Assembly: GCA_003255065.1 (NCBI GenBank)
Contig: QAOA01001100.1
Location: 296,840 to 360,839 of the forward strand
Reading direction: 5' to 3'
Length of the DNA stretch: 64,000 nucleotides
Origin: Cercis canadensis
Taxonomy: Eukaryota > Streptophyta > Magnoliopsida > Fabales > Fabaceae
Each line of letters starts with the position of its first letter. Position 1 is the stretch's first letter. The notes under the pieces are model-generated. The model saw only the letters and a list, made by a program, of their open reading frames with translations. It ran no database searches and was not told the DNA's origin. The position numbers and the translations under genes were made by a program. Shown one piece after another: positions 24,630-36,095 of this stretch.

Positions 24630-25808
24630 TTATACCTCTGTGCCCTTGTGATTTAGTGAAGAAAGACTTTCATTGTAGCGGATCTCATGAAACCAATAGG
24701 AGATTCGAGGAAGAAGGCTAACTCTTCTGAATCTATCTTCCTTTGGATTATAATCATAGAAGGTTGTTTGCTTCCTAGAGGCCAAACTTCTCCTCTCTCG
24801 AAGACTCAACAGTACATCACCATCCCTTGTGAAGTATATTGGTTCCAGAAGAATACTACCTTGAACCCTTGAAGGGAATATTTCTGAACAGTTAATATAC
24901 ATCAACTTCATCCAATTTAGTTTTCCCTCATCATCTTTTAAAACCCACATGTCAATGTGTATCCCTGATCTTTTAAGTTGAAATGCACAAAGGCTTCCCT
25001 TAAAATCCATAAGCTGGCTATTGTATTTAGTCAAACCTTGAGGGTAGACAAGAAGAACAGCGCTTTCTTTTGCAAAGTCAAAACCGATGAGTACCTTATA
25101 TGCAAATTCTTGTTCAGCACAACCTTCATTGGGGCAAACGACACAGCTATCCTCTTGAGTTTGAAAATGACTATTGTAATAGATTACTTTCCAGTAAAGA
25201 ACACCATTGTTGACAAGTGTTCCGCCTGAATATAAATCATGAGGGTTTTCCAGATGAACACTGGAAAAGAGATGGTTATTGTCAAGAACTTTCCAGCAAT
25301 CATTCTTTACTGAATATAATCGAGGGGGCTTTCGTATATCAGCAAACCAGACAATCTTATAATCATCGGTGAAATAATCATATCCTAACCCATATGATTC
25401 ACTCCCCCCCAACAAACCTTGATTTCTCTTAAATGGTAGTTGCTTGTACTCTCCGGTAAACGGATTCCATGAAAATTCTTCAAAATCATTTAGACTTACC
25501 CACAAAATCCCATTACAAGAAGCCCGGACAACAAGATTTAGAGTGTACTTACTTTGCATTGGTAAAGAAAGTTCTTTTGCCTTTGCAGTCTGAACTTCAT
25601 ACTCCATAACAACTATGAATTTGCTGGACCACAGAATCAATTTCTGGGCATTGTGTGAGATTGTAGACTCCCATGACTTGCTGACGCTCTTAAAGCGTAT
25701 AAGTGATTTCTCCGGCAGTTGCTTCATTATATCAACATGCATCTCAATCGGAATCCATTCCCTGAGCTTGGTGGTCTTTCGCTGAGTACTGTCGGAGCAC
25801 TGCGACAT
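24630..25808 (-). CDS. F-box protein with F-box-associated domain, copy 3 (intact)
   Basis: Single-exon gene of 392 codons. ATG 25808 is chosen because the frame upstream of it has only a TTG and lies next to the TATA region. Residues about 18-55 form the F-box (WIPIEMHVDIMKQLPEKSL, then RFKSVSKSW), the part that binds SKP1 in SCF ubiquitin ligases. The rest fits the plant F-box-associated type 1 region: SCNGIL, WNPFTGEYKQLP, GLGYDYFTDDYKIV, NNGVLYWK, VLIGFDFAKES and DMWVLKDDEGKLNWMKL. This region is expected to bind the target, which cannot be told from sequence. It differs from copy 4 by only about six residues (for example Arg at 10 and 16, Ser at 113). Likely role: substrate receptor of a nuclear or cytosolic E3 ligase. 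Confidence 0.9.
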   Translation of the reverse strand: MSQCSDSTQRKTTKLREWIPIEMHVDIMKQLPEKSLIRFKSVSKSWESTISHNAQKLILWSSKFIVVMEYEVQTAKAKELSLPMQSKYTLNLVVRASCNGILWVSLNDFEEFSWNPFTGEYKQLPFKRNQGLLGGSESYGLGYDYFTDDYKIVWFADIRKPPRLYSVKNDCWKVLDNNHLFSSVHLENPHDLYSGGTLVNNGVLYWKVIYYNSHFQTQEDSCVVCPNEGCAEQEFAYKVLIGFDFAKESAVLLVYPQGLTKYNSQLMDFKGSLCAFQLKRSGIHIDMWVLKDDEGKLNWMKLMYINCSEIFPSRVQGSILLEPIYFTRDGDVLLSLRERRSLASRKQTTFYDYNPKEDRFRRVSLLPRISYWFHEIRYNESLSSLNHKGTEV

Positions 25809-25879
25809 TCTCTCTCTCTTGCTCTGTGTACTTTCGCGGGTCTTGCGGCTAGTATTTCTGCTCTTGCAAACCCTCAATC

Positions 25880-25899
25880 TATATATATGGATATATAAA
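25880..25899 (-). promoter_or_regulatory. TATA-rich core promoter of F-box copy 3
   Basis: TATATATATGGATATATA block about 72-90 bases upstream of the ATG, identical in copies 4 and 5. Confidence 0.5.
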
Positions 25900-26898
25900 A
25901 CCTAATTATAGGTGAATTAGATATTTACTAGTACTGAATTAAAATGTTTGTTCGTAACCTTTTATGATTTTGTTAGTGTATTTAAGATACTTGGGAGAGG
26001 TTGATTCACAGCCTCTTTAATGAGAAACGATATTTATTACACCATATTAACTTCACAATTATTGTAATAATAACTCTCATAAATGACATTCTCGCTTAGA
26101 ATTAAGACAAATGAGAATTCAATGGTAGGTTACACTAATTATTTTGAATTTGGATCTAATCTTATTACATGACTCATGTTGTGGATAAATACTGATGTGC
26201 CAGTACATAGTCAATTATTTGGTTGAACTTTAAATTAAATGCATAATTCAGATCTTCACAACATGAGTCATGTGACATAATTGGATCGAAATTTGATTAT
26301 TTTAGAGGTACCGACTGATGTTTTGTCTCAATATTAGCCAAAAATTCAACTTTTCACTATGGCTTTCTAGTAGCCATCTAGATTTAAGGAAACATTATTG
26401 CATAATTAAATTTAGGCTAATTATTCAATACTATAATTGGTATTGAATTACAACAAGCATAACTAATAACTAAAATAATCTATGTCTTGTATGTTATTGC
26501 TGTCACATGTATGTTTTAATTTTAATTATTAATTTAGCTTGTGTTATGGGTAATACCACTTACGATATGGAATAATCAATCTTAAAGTATAAGTACATAC
26601 AACACAATTGATCCATGAATCTTCTCAAAATATTAATTTAGGTTCCTAAAAAATTTAGCTCTACTTATCTAATGACCCAAAAAAAAAAAAAAAAAAAAAG
26701 CAATAAAATTTTATACACTACATTATTTGATTTTTCATTAGACCTTTGACAACTTTGGTGACTTAACTTTTTCTTCGAACATGCATGAAATTTTAGGAAC
26801 CAGCAAGGTTGTGTTAGAACCAAAGGAAGGGTTCACATGGGATGACTTACTAAATTCCACAACCTTGGACCCAAGCCATTGAGCAAGGAGTCCTATTT
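25900..26898. other. F-box upstream region cut by a recombination junction
   Basis: Matches the left part of the F-box/cystatin spacer (29824-30820). At 26898/26899 it jumps directly into the F-box 3' flank of the next unit (TCCTATTT followed by ACTTCTTCACTG), so this unit has no cystatin or RPC5 exon. Confidence 0.75.
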
Positions 26899-28552
26899 AC
26901 TTCTTCACTGTTTTAGCCACAATAAATCAATTACCATCAGGGAAAATCCAGAAGCCAAGCATGCATAAATGATCTTAAAATTTATTTAAAATTGCCCCAA
27001 GCAATGCCAAAGTTATGACAGTTTTGAGGAATATGCTGCTTTATATAGTTCTATCAAATAGATAATAACTTCAACTGGCGCAGGTTGTTCAAGAGATGAA
27101 TTTCCATATCATCACAGGGAAATGTGGAGAAACAAGGGAAGGCAAACACAAGACAAGACACCACAGAACCTGCTGCATAAAAATAAAGTTAATGACTAAG
27201 AAAAAGTAAATAAACTCTAACAATAGACGTAGTCCATTTTTTAACTTGAGAGGCAGCTGGTGTGAAGGAACATGAGGCTATCATCAAAACTAAGAAGGAA
27301 AGTTGAACCATCAGAGGCTAAGAACAATTTTCAGGCAAGGAATATTTCCTCAAATTTTGGCATTTAATTAAACCGTTCAAGTCTTCCACTGAGAGGTAAA
27401 GAAAATCATTGCCCATAGATAAAGATTTGATCGTGGACGAATAGTTATTTGTTTAGGAAAGAGGATAAGCAAACGTCAGACCAAATGGGCAAAAACAGAA
27501 ACAGAAAAAGCACAAAATTAAATAATGCATGAATACATTGTTGTTTTATAAACCTTAGACATTTTAACAGCACAGGTTCAATGATTTTATCTATTGTGGG
27601 ACAAGATTGTGTCCATGGCCTCTTTGTTGGTTAAATAATTTGGTTTTTAGAGGATACTTACAACTTTGTGCTTCCTCTCCTCTAATAAATCTTTCTTCTT
27701 CTGTCAAAGAGAGCATTTCCCTTCAATCTCATTTCTATTCACCCTCTTGTTCTCTATACTATGTTATTTTACGACTACAAGATCTTCTGGCATGGTCTCA
27801 TTGACTAGGCCACTCTAGAAGATACAATAAATATTCAAACTATTTCAACAAAACCGAGATGTCTTTTGATGTTGGCTTGTAAAAGACCTGCATGCTTAAT
27901 TAGTAATTAATAAGTATGGACATGATCATTTCAACGTAATAACCAAAATTATTACTATTTAGCCAAACTTAATGTGGTTGATATGTCTCTCACTATAAAA
28001 ATTTCAAGCATTGGATCCCTACTTGGCTGCTTGTAAAAATCTCTGAAATTTTTAAAACCATCAGGTTATTCGATGAAAACCCTAGGCTGTATACAATGGT
28101 TTTACCAGCTGGAGACTATGGTAACTTTCATGATGAAGGGATCTTAGAGAGATCTGTGGCAGCAGTTAAAGATTCTACCAAAATACATAAAAGATCTCGA
28201 AATACTGAATGAAGATCAACTTAATATGGGAAAGCAGAATATCCCAATCAAAAGTTGTTTAAAATATCTCAGAAAGTAGAATAATAGATAAAATCATACT
28301 ATTCAGCTCAACATAGAGAAGTACCAGAAAGACAAAAGGGGTACTTAGAAAGGAAATGATACATGTCTACTTCATTAATTTGGTTATGAAAAATGAATTC
28401 ATACTTGTTTGTAATTTCCATGATTCATCTTTAATTCTGCTTCTCGACTCCCTTTTGACCATCCTGATAAAGAGAACATGAACAATGAAAAGATATAAGT
28501 ATTGAAAAATGACCCGAAAGAAAACAAACATTCAATTTGCTATGGTATGATT
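26899..28552. repeat. F-box 3' flank, unit 4 (5' truncated)
   Basis: Same as 22980-24629 but starting inside the flank at the junction. It contains the conserved plus-strand frame (about 28030-28212). No gene is recognised. Confidence 0.75.
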
Positions 28553-29731
28553 TTATACCTCTGTGCCCTTGTGATTTAGTGAAGAAAGACTTTCATTGTA
28601 GCGGATCTCATGAAACCAATAGGAGATTCGAGGAAGAAGGCTAACTCTTCTGAATCTATCTTCCTTCGGATTATAACCATAGAAGGTTGTTTGCTTCCTA
28701 GAGGCCAAACTTCTCCTCTCTCGAAGACTCAACAGTACATCACCATCCCTTGTGAAGTATATTGGTTCCAGGAGAATACTACCTTGAACCCTTGAAGGGA
28801 ATATTTCTGAACAGTTAATATACATCAACTTCATCCAATTTAGTTTTCCCTCATCATCTTTTAAAACCCACATGTCAATGTGTATCCCTGATCTTTTAAG
28901 TTGAAATGCACAAAGGCTTCCCTTAAAATCCATAAGCTGGCTATTGTATTTAGTCAAACCTTGAGGGTAGACAAGAAGAACAGCGCTTTCTTTTGCAAAG
29001 TCAAAACCGATGAGTACCTTATATGCAAATTCTTGTTCAGCACAACCTTCATTGGGGCAAACAACACAGCTATCCTCTTGAGTTTGAAAATGACTATTGT
29101 AATAGATTGCTTTCCAGTAAAGAACACCATTGTTGACAAGTGTTCCGCCTGAATATAAATCATGAGGGTTTTCCAGATGAACACTGGAAAAGAGATGGTT
29201 ATTGTCAAGAACTTTCCAGCAATCATTCTTTACTGAATATAATCGAGGGGGCTTTCGTATATCAGCAAACCAGACAATCTTATAATCATCGGTGAAATAA
29301 TCATATCCTAACCCATATGATTCACTCCCCCCCAACAAACCTTGATTTCTCTTAAATGGTAGTTGCTTGTACTCTCCAGTAAATGGATTCCATAAAAATT
29401 CTTCAAAATCATTTAGACTTACCCACAAAATCCCATTACAAGAAGCTCGGACAACAAGATTTAGAGTGTACTTACTTTGCATTGGTAAAGAAAGTTCTTT
29501 TGCCTTTGCAGTGTGAACTTCATACTCCATAACAACTATGAATTTGCTGGACCACAGAATCAACTTCTGGGCATTGTGTGAGATTGTAGACTCCCATGAC
29601 TTGCTGACGCTCTTAAAGCGTATAAGTGATTTCTCCGGCAGTTGCTTCATTATATCAACATGCATCTCAATCGGAATCCATTCCTTGAGCTTGGTGGTCT
29701 TTTGCTGAGTACTGTCGGAGCACTGCGACAT
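28553..29731 (-). CDS. F-box protein with F-box-associated domain, copy 4 (intact)
   Basis: Intronless, 392 codons from ATG 29731 to TAA. It has the same domain order as copy 3: F-box at about 18-55, SCNGIL at 97-102, WNPFTGEYKQLP at 114-125, GLGYD at 140-144, then the rest of the F-box-associated region. By eye it differs from copy 5 at only three residues (Cys4/Ser, Ser86/Cys, Gly134/Arg), so the duplication or a gene-conversion event is very recent. It lies head-to-head with cystatin copy 2, about 2.7 kb away. It is expected to be an SCF substrate receptor; the target is unknown. Confidence 0.9.
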   Translation of the reverse strand: MSQCSDSTQQKTTKLKEWIPIEMHVDIMKQLPEKSLIRFKSVSKSWESTISHNAQKLILWSSKFIVVMEYEVHTAKAKELSLPMQSKYTLNLVVRASCNGILWVSLNDFEEFLWNPFTGEYKQLPFKRNQGLLGGSESYGLGYDYFTDDYKIVWFADIRKPPRLYSVKNDCWKVLDNNHLFSSVHLENPHDLYSGGTLVNNGVLYWKAIYYNSHFQTQEDSCVVCPNEGCAEQEFAYKVLIGFDFAKESAVLLVYPQGLTKYNSQLMDFKGSLCAFQLKRSGIHIDMWVLKDDEGKLNWMKLMYINCSEIFPSRVQGSILLEPIYFTRDGDVLLSLRERRSLASRKQTTFYGYNPKEDRFRRVSLLPRISYWFHEIRYNESLSSLNHKGTEV

Positions 29732-29802
29732 TCTCTCTCTCTTGCTCTGTGTACTTTCGCGGGTCTTGCGGCTAGTATTTCTGCTCTTGCAAACCCTCAA
29801 TC

Positions 29803-29823
29803 TATATATATGGATATATAAAA
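29803..29823 (-). promoter_or_regulatory. TATA-rich core promoter of F-box copy 4
   Basis: Same TATATATATGGATATATA block at the same distance from the ATG as in copies 3 and 5. Confidence 0.5.
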
Positions 29824-32454
29824 CCTAATTATAGGTGAATTAGATATTTACTAGTACTGAATTAAAATGTTTGTTCGTAACCTTTTATGATTTTGTTAGT
29901 GTATTTAAGGTACTTGGGAGAGGTTGATTCACAGCCTCTTTAATGAGAAACGATATTTATTACACCATATTAACTTCACAATTATTGTAATAATAACTCT
30001 CATAAATGACATTCTCTCTTAGAATTAAGACAAATGAGAATTCAATGGTAGGTTACACTAATTATTTTGAATTTGGATCTAATCTTATTACATGACTCAT
30101 GTTGTGGATAAATACTGATGTGTCAGTACATAGTCAATTATTTGGTTGAACTTTAAATTAAATGCATAATTCAGATCTTGACAACATCAGTCATGTGACA
30201 TAATTGGATCGAAATTCGATTATTTTAGAGGTACCGACTGATATTTTGTCTCAATATTAGCCATAAATTCAACTTTTCACTATGGTTTTCTAGTAGCCAT
30301 CTAGATTTAAGGAAATATTATTGCATAATTAAATTTAGACTAATTATTCAATACTATAATCGGTATTGAATTATCACAAGCATAACTAATAACTAAAATA
30401 ATCTACGTCTTGTATGTTATTACTGTCACATGTATGTTTTAATTTTAATTATTAATTTTGCTTGTGTTATGGATAATACCACTTACGATATTGAATAATC
30501 AATCTTAAAGTATAAGTACATACAACACAATTGATCCATGAATCTTCTCAAAATATTAATTTAGGTTCCTAAAAAATTTAGCTCTACTTATCTAATGACC
30601 CAAAAACGAAAAAAAAAAAAAAGCAATAAAATTTTATACACTACATTATTTGATTTTTCATTAGACCTTTGACAACTTTGGTGACTTAACTTTTTCTTCG
30701 AACATGCATGAAATTTTAGGAACCAGCAAGGTTGTGTTAGAACCAACGGAAGGTTTCACATGGGATGACTTACCAAATTCCACAACCTTGGACCCAAGCC
30801 ATTGAGCAAGGAGTCCTATTTTCTCACCATTACACCAAGGCACTTGATCTAATGGTGATAGGTTTGGATAGTTTATAAGATGTCAAGTGTTACAGCCTCT
30901 ATTGTTTTATATAACCCAATATAATTAGGTGAATTAACTTCAAGGATTTTGTATTTAATGATAAATTATTGTAAGTGAAAAATAAATGTAAATTACTTCT
31001 TATAATTTTATAGTATTCGATAGACAATCTATAACCAACAAATATAGAGCAATTAAATTTTTTTAAATTACATAAAATTAGGATTTTTCCTTTAATATAT
31101 TTTCCGTAGTTGCTGTCCCCTAAGCCAAAATTCTTGGTTCTGGCCCTTGTGCAAGGACGTTCAGCCACTTATGCTATCATCGCTTAGCTTGGTATAGAGA
31201 GATAGTTTTAGATTTATTTTTTTTCCATCATGAGAAATAGTTGTTGATTTTGAATCTTGGATGGAGGATACTCCTCTAAGACAGTTGTTTAATTATTTTT
31301 CTATTGAATTTTTTATTGAAAGTTGTTTAATATATCTTCACACTAAAAAAAAAAAAAAAAAGCCAATAAAATTATTAATATAATAAATGTCATTGATAAA
31401 GTCAAATTTAATTTGGGGAAGTAATACACACCTTAATTTGAATGCCAACTTCCAAAAGGTTGGCTATAATAATAGCCTAGTCATCAGTGGCGTGTGAGAC
31501 TTCTTCATCTTATGACCCCTTATCTGTTCTAATTCAAATATATCCTCAGCATGTATTTCTATTAGTGCTACCTTTTTCTCTCAAAAGTGAAAAACCAGCT
31601 TACCACAACAGGTTTATGTTGCGTTTTTATGACAAGAGAAAAAAAGAAGAAGATGAACGAACAAATTTGAAACATATGGCTTTAAACCTTACGTGCAAAA
31701 GTCTTTTCCTAAATTTCATATATGCTGCTAAAGATGTCAAGCAGCAAAATTTAAGCCAAATGTTATTCATAGTTTCATACACTTTAAATTCATATTATTT
31801 CATATACTGTGGATCCCAATTCAGTTTAAACCTTATAATTTTAATTGAATCCACTTAATTTTTTTGTTTTTTCAAAATGGTTCAGATTCAATTAAGACTC
31901 ACAGTGTTTAAAATAATATCAATTTGAGGTATATAAATAACATTTTTCAATATTTAATTATCAGAATTGTTACGAGAATAATATGAACTTATAATTATTC
32001 TTGAATAAATATATGATCTTTACTAATTTGTTTCATCAACCAATCACATTAAATTATAGAATTTTTTTTTCAATTTTTCAAGTTTAATAAGAATTTGTTG
32101 CTTATGGATAATTAACCATGCCTGTGCTCTACTTAATATTTCTCAAAGAAGTTGGCCAAAGGCCCAATTACATGCAAGTGGGCTATTTGCATTCATAATT
32201 TTGAGCAAGGATCTAAGATAGCCTCCCTCAGAATGTTCCACCATAGTTATCCTTAGCTACAACGAAAACGTTTGACCACTGTACATGTACACAAGAATAG
32301 TTGAAAACCAGCAACTGCAAAAATAAAGCCGCACACAGTTTTGCTCCAGAAAAGTTGACCACCAAACAATATAAATTGTGAAGGCATTCTAAGATTAATT
32401 GTTACTTAAAACCAAGTGGTGTCTAAAATCAAAGAAGAGAGGTAGATTAAGAAA
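29824..32454. other. Spacer between F-box copy 4 and cystatin copy 2
   Basis: Divergent intergenic region, AT-rich, with an A run near 30609. The frame at 31487-31858 looks long but is not kept in unit 5. A TATA-like ATATAAATT lies about 85 bases before the cystatin start, as in the intact copy. No gene is recognised. Confidence 0.6.
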
Positions 32455-32969
32455 TTGGCAACGGTTGGAGGGATTAGCCCAGTGGAGGGAAGTGAGAACA
32501 GTGTTAAGATTGATAACCTAGCTTGTTTTGCTGTTGATGAGCACAACAGAAAAGAGGTGAATTTTTTAAAATTTGTTTTCCAAGTAGCTATTTGTTTTTT
32601 TTTTTTCCTAATTTCCTTTCTTCCATAATCATGTATAAATATTTTCTATGTTTTTCTCTTCCTCTAATTTCCAAAAAGATTTTGGTATTTGGCTTGACTA
32701 GATTTGAATTGGGAAAATTCTGTACTTATATAATCTTTTCCATTTTATTTGAAATACTTCTGCAGAATGCGCTTCTGCAGTTTGTAAAGGTGGTAAATGC
32801 AAAACAGGAAGTGGTTTCTGGAATGCTATACTACATCACCCTGGAAGCCACAGATAGTGGGAAGAAGAAAGTTTACGAGGCCAAAGTATGGGAGAAGTCA
32901 TGGTTGGACTTCAAGGAGTTGCAAGAGTTTAAGTTTCTTGGTGATGTCCCTTCTGACACATGTTGCTAG
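32455..32969 (+). pseudogene. Phytocystatin copy 2, start codon lost
   Basis: Exon 1 (32455-32556) starts with TTG where the intact copy has ATG. It is otherwise open and carries LACFAV (Arg to Cys in the helix motif). The intron is 32557-32765 with GT and AG ends. Exon 2 (32766-32969) is fully open, with QEVVSG, EKSW and a CC terminus. No other in-frame ATG precedes the inhibitory motif, so translation would need a non-AUG start. Probably a recent pseudogene. Confidence 0.82.
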
Positions 32970-34694
32970 GTAATTAAAGTAGAACATGATTTCATAACTA
33001 TATATGTTGATATTTTTTGTTTTATTTTGTTTGTTTGTTTGGTATTTTTGTTTTGTTTTGTTTTTGCGAATGGGAAGAGATATATACAGTAGAGATGGAA
33101 CCTCTAACATAAAATATCCCGGTTTACTTGACCATTTGAAGTGTCATTATATCAATATATGATAGTAATGGTGACCATATCCTATAAATTATACTTTCAT
33201 TGTCATTAATATGAGAATAAAAATATATTTATATAAAAATACATGGACAACTTAACAAAATGCCAAAATGTCATAAAAAATTAGTTATCTTTGATCGTTT
33301 ACCTGCTTTGAAAAACAAGTTCTTCGGTAATCAATTTTTGGGTAAAAAATATTTTAAATAGAAACAAAGCTATATAATGTTGGTTTTCATATAATATTTT
33401 TGTAGACCTTATACTTCCATATTTTCATTTTAAATTTAATTCTACTATTTGAATAAAAAGTTTCTAAGTTTATGTATCCCTTTGTGTTATTCTATTAGTT
33501 TTTAATATTTGATTATAATTTGAAGCCATAAACTGTGATATGCTGATAATAATTTCCGATAGTTCACAAAAGGTTGAAATTTCAACTTTTGTGCCATTCA
33601 AGGTATAAATAAATGAAAAAAAAAAGAACTATGTAACAAAATATAAAGATTTACTTATAATTTCAAATTTTAAAAATGATTGACTAATTCATATTTGGTT
33701 TTAGACTTGTTCAGACCTAAATTTTAGAAAAATTAAGGATATTTTGAAACTAATTTAATTAACACAAATTATAGAATAAGTTCTAATCAAATGATTGGAA
33801 GTTGGAAACAAGTTGTTCAATGCAATCACGATATTGTTCCTTATTAATGTTGCTAATTACTCATGTTTTCATTTTTTGTTCAGGTTACAAGATGACATTC
33901 GTTGATTTTTTCTGAAGTTTTTTAAAAAAATGTGATTACTGTATTAAGTCATATTCTTTCTGTAATATAATATTTTAACAAAATGCGCAGTGCAACATTT
34001 CTTCATTCATATCAATACTTAGAATTTTGCTATGTATATTTATTTGTTCGTATAATGTGTAACTACAAGAAATAGTATATTGCAGTGTGAAGCTTCTCAT
34101 TGATACAATATTTTTAATTATATTTTACCTCCATTATCATATGATTTTTGCTGTGGAGTAATAGTAATCATGTCTATGATCCAACACCATTGCAATACTT
34201 TTAATCCTGGAGTTTTTTGCTATTCAAGGTTGTCAAAACTCCATTATCAAAGACCAAGTAATCAAGAATATGAGGAAGTTAGTATGAAAGTATTAACACA
34301 ACTTTTTCTAAGGCTTCTATGGTTGTTTAAATTTGGGTGCTCGCTAAGTTACCTAGGGAGTTGCGCTACACCTCTCTCATTGAGGGGTTCTGGCAGGACT
34401 TACATCTTATAATTGGTGTCATGAATTTGAGTTTATGTTAAAAAAAAAAAAATCACTATCTTATGTTTTTTTTTTTTTGACACCCTTCTTGTATTGTTTT
34501 ATTTATATATTTTACAAGACAATAATTGTTCTGACACATTGGGTGACTCTGTTTTTGAGATCTTCGCAATAACACTAATATCAGGACTACCTAAACACCC
34601 TCAATGAAAGGGTGGTGTAGTGCAAGCCACTTCTAAAGGGAAGATAGCTTAGCAACCACTTTAAATTCATTAGTATTTGTGTACAAAATTATTA
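32970..34694. other. Cystatin 3' region, unit 4, with empty MULE target site
   Basis: AT-rich DNA without a recognised gene. At 34686-34694 it holds AAATTATTA once, followed directly by TTAGTGAG, the uninterrupted form of the site occupied by the MULE in the next unit. Confidence 0.75.
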
Positions 34695-35803
34695 TTAGTG
34701 AGAAGTGTTGTTCGTCATCTAATTATGTGACTATTGAGGATTTGTCCCAGTCCTACCCCATTTGTCTTTATCATTTGATGAACAATAACTTCATTTAACA
34801 ACAAATAAATAGCCATCTAATTGCCACAGTCCAGGCAGGTACCTTTGGTGATATATTTGACCTATCAAGAAATAAAACACTATCATTTCTTATTTTACAA
34901 GGCAGTTGAAGAAAAATAAGGAAAAGAACAATGACAAAATGGTTCATCGGCATGAGCTTAGGTTTTTCTATTTTGAATAGAGGTGTACAAACCTTCTCAA
35001 GGTAATTAAAATTTTCAATGATCATTAACCATAAAATGGATAAAGAGGTATAAGCTTGGGTGTCAAGATAACTCCATATCTCACCAGGAATGTTAAGCCA
35101 AAGAAGCAGCAAGTACGATCATATCGGTGTAAGATATTTCCTATCAAATACTAAATGAAAATTCATAATCAGCCAACTCTACTTCTCTAAGCTCCCTCCC
35201 AAAGATCAAAAGGAAAACGCCGGGACCAATCGGAAACTCAATCATATATTTTTTTATCAACCAAATCAGCCGGACCAACTAAATCATTGCTTACTTGCAT
35301 CACTGCCTTTGAAGACCCATTGAGAACCTTTTGAGACACACAGCTCATTCATGACCTGTAAAAGAAAACAAAAAATGACTACTTATGATAACAAAGATAT
35401 AACTAAAAAGAAGAGAAAACACCATTTAATTTGTGAATGGCTTTGTAACTCTTGTCATCTGATATGATGTTGAGACAGTTAGAGTTATATTTCTGCTTTA
35501 TATGACTATGAGAATGCAACATACACATTCAGATTTATTATATTATTGAAACCCATCGCTTTTGACAGAAAGAAGCTACTGGTTTTAGTCATTTGCCCTC
35601 CTGAAGCCAATTTTAGGTTTATGAGTTTAGCAAGAGTGCTTTCTTTTCTCCCTATTAATAAAATCCTTCGCTCTGTCCTCCTGGCTACTATCCCCCGCAG
35701 CTATGCCATATCATGCAAACACAATAGGGTCCTCATGTATTTCCTGTACTGACATTATAGTATATGCCTATACACGGTTGAATAATTCTTATAAACCAAC
35801 GCT
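34695..35803 (-). repeat. Duplicated 3' end of the RPC5 gene, copy A
   Basis: Collinear with 56965-58066, which spans the 3' flank, last exon and part of the last intron of RPC5. Homology ends at about 35803, inside that intron. A minus-strand frame at 34795-35112 (105 codons, starting MLLLWLNIPGEIWSYLD) is kept open in all three copies. It lies beyond the RPC5 stop, so it is either 3' UTR or an unidentified small gene. Confidence 0.8.
35284..35355 (-). pseudogene. Orphan last exon of RPC5, copy A
   Basis: The 72-base exon with its acceptor (TTTTACAG) reads VMNELCVSKGSQWVFKG to a TGA stop, the same reading as the last RPC5 exon at 57555. No upstream exons accompany it, so it cannot be expressed as RPC5. 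Confidence 0.85.
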
Positions 35804-36095
35804 AACACAAATTAAGCTGCATTAGAGATTATCCCCTGACATTGAATACAGAAGCCACTGGTTCTTGTATTGTGATATGGTGTAGATGTTGTGGAATATA
35901 CTTTCTTCTTTTTCCCATTTTGGACTGTGTCTGCCTTCTATGTTGGAGAAATTTTTTATCACTCATTTTCATAGGTTTTGGAAGAATAAGGAAAATAAGG
36001 TTCATAAGAATTGTCAAAAAAGGTCATAAACAGACTGTCAAAAATAGTAATTTAGACCAACATTTAACTGTCAAAATCTTTCTTAGTTTCTAGCA
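35804..36095. other. Unidentified linker between RPC5 tail and F-box flank
   Basis: About 290 bases, repeated at 46716-46990 but absent from the RPC5 locus. It holds an 83-codon plus-strand frame (35842-36093) with no recognised domain. Confidence 0.5.

Noticed and set aside
24978-25229. Plus-strand frames inside the F-box genes (also 28901-29152, 51013-51264)
   Set aside because: Shadow frames of the intact minus-strand F-box coding sequence.
24630-25877. 23-residue N-terminal extension of the F-box proteins (reading VCKSRNTSRKT)
   Set aside because: The extended frame starts at TTG, not ATG, and overlaps the region just below the TATA block. The same stretch is out of frame in copy 2. ATG at 25808 (and at 29731, 51843) is preferred.
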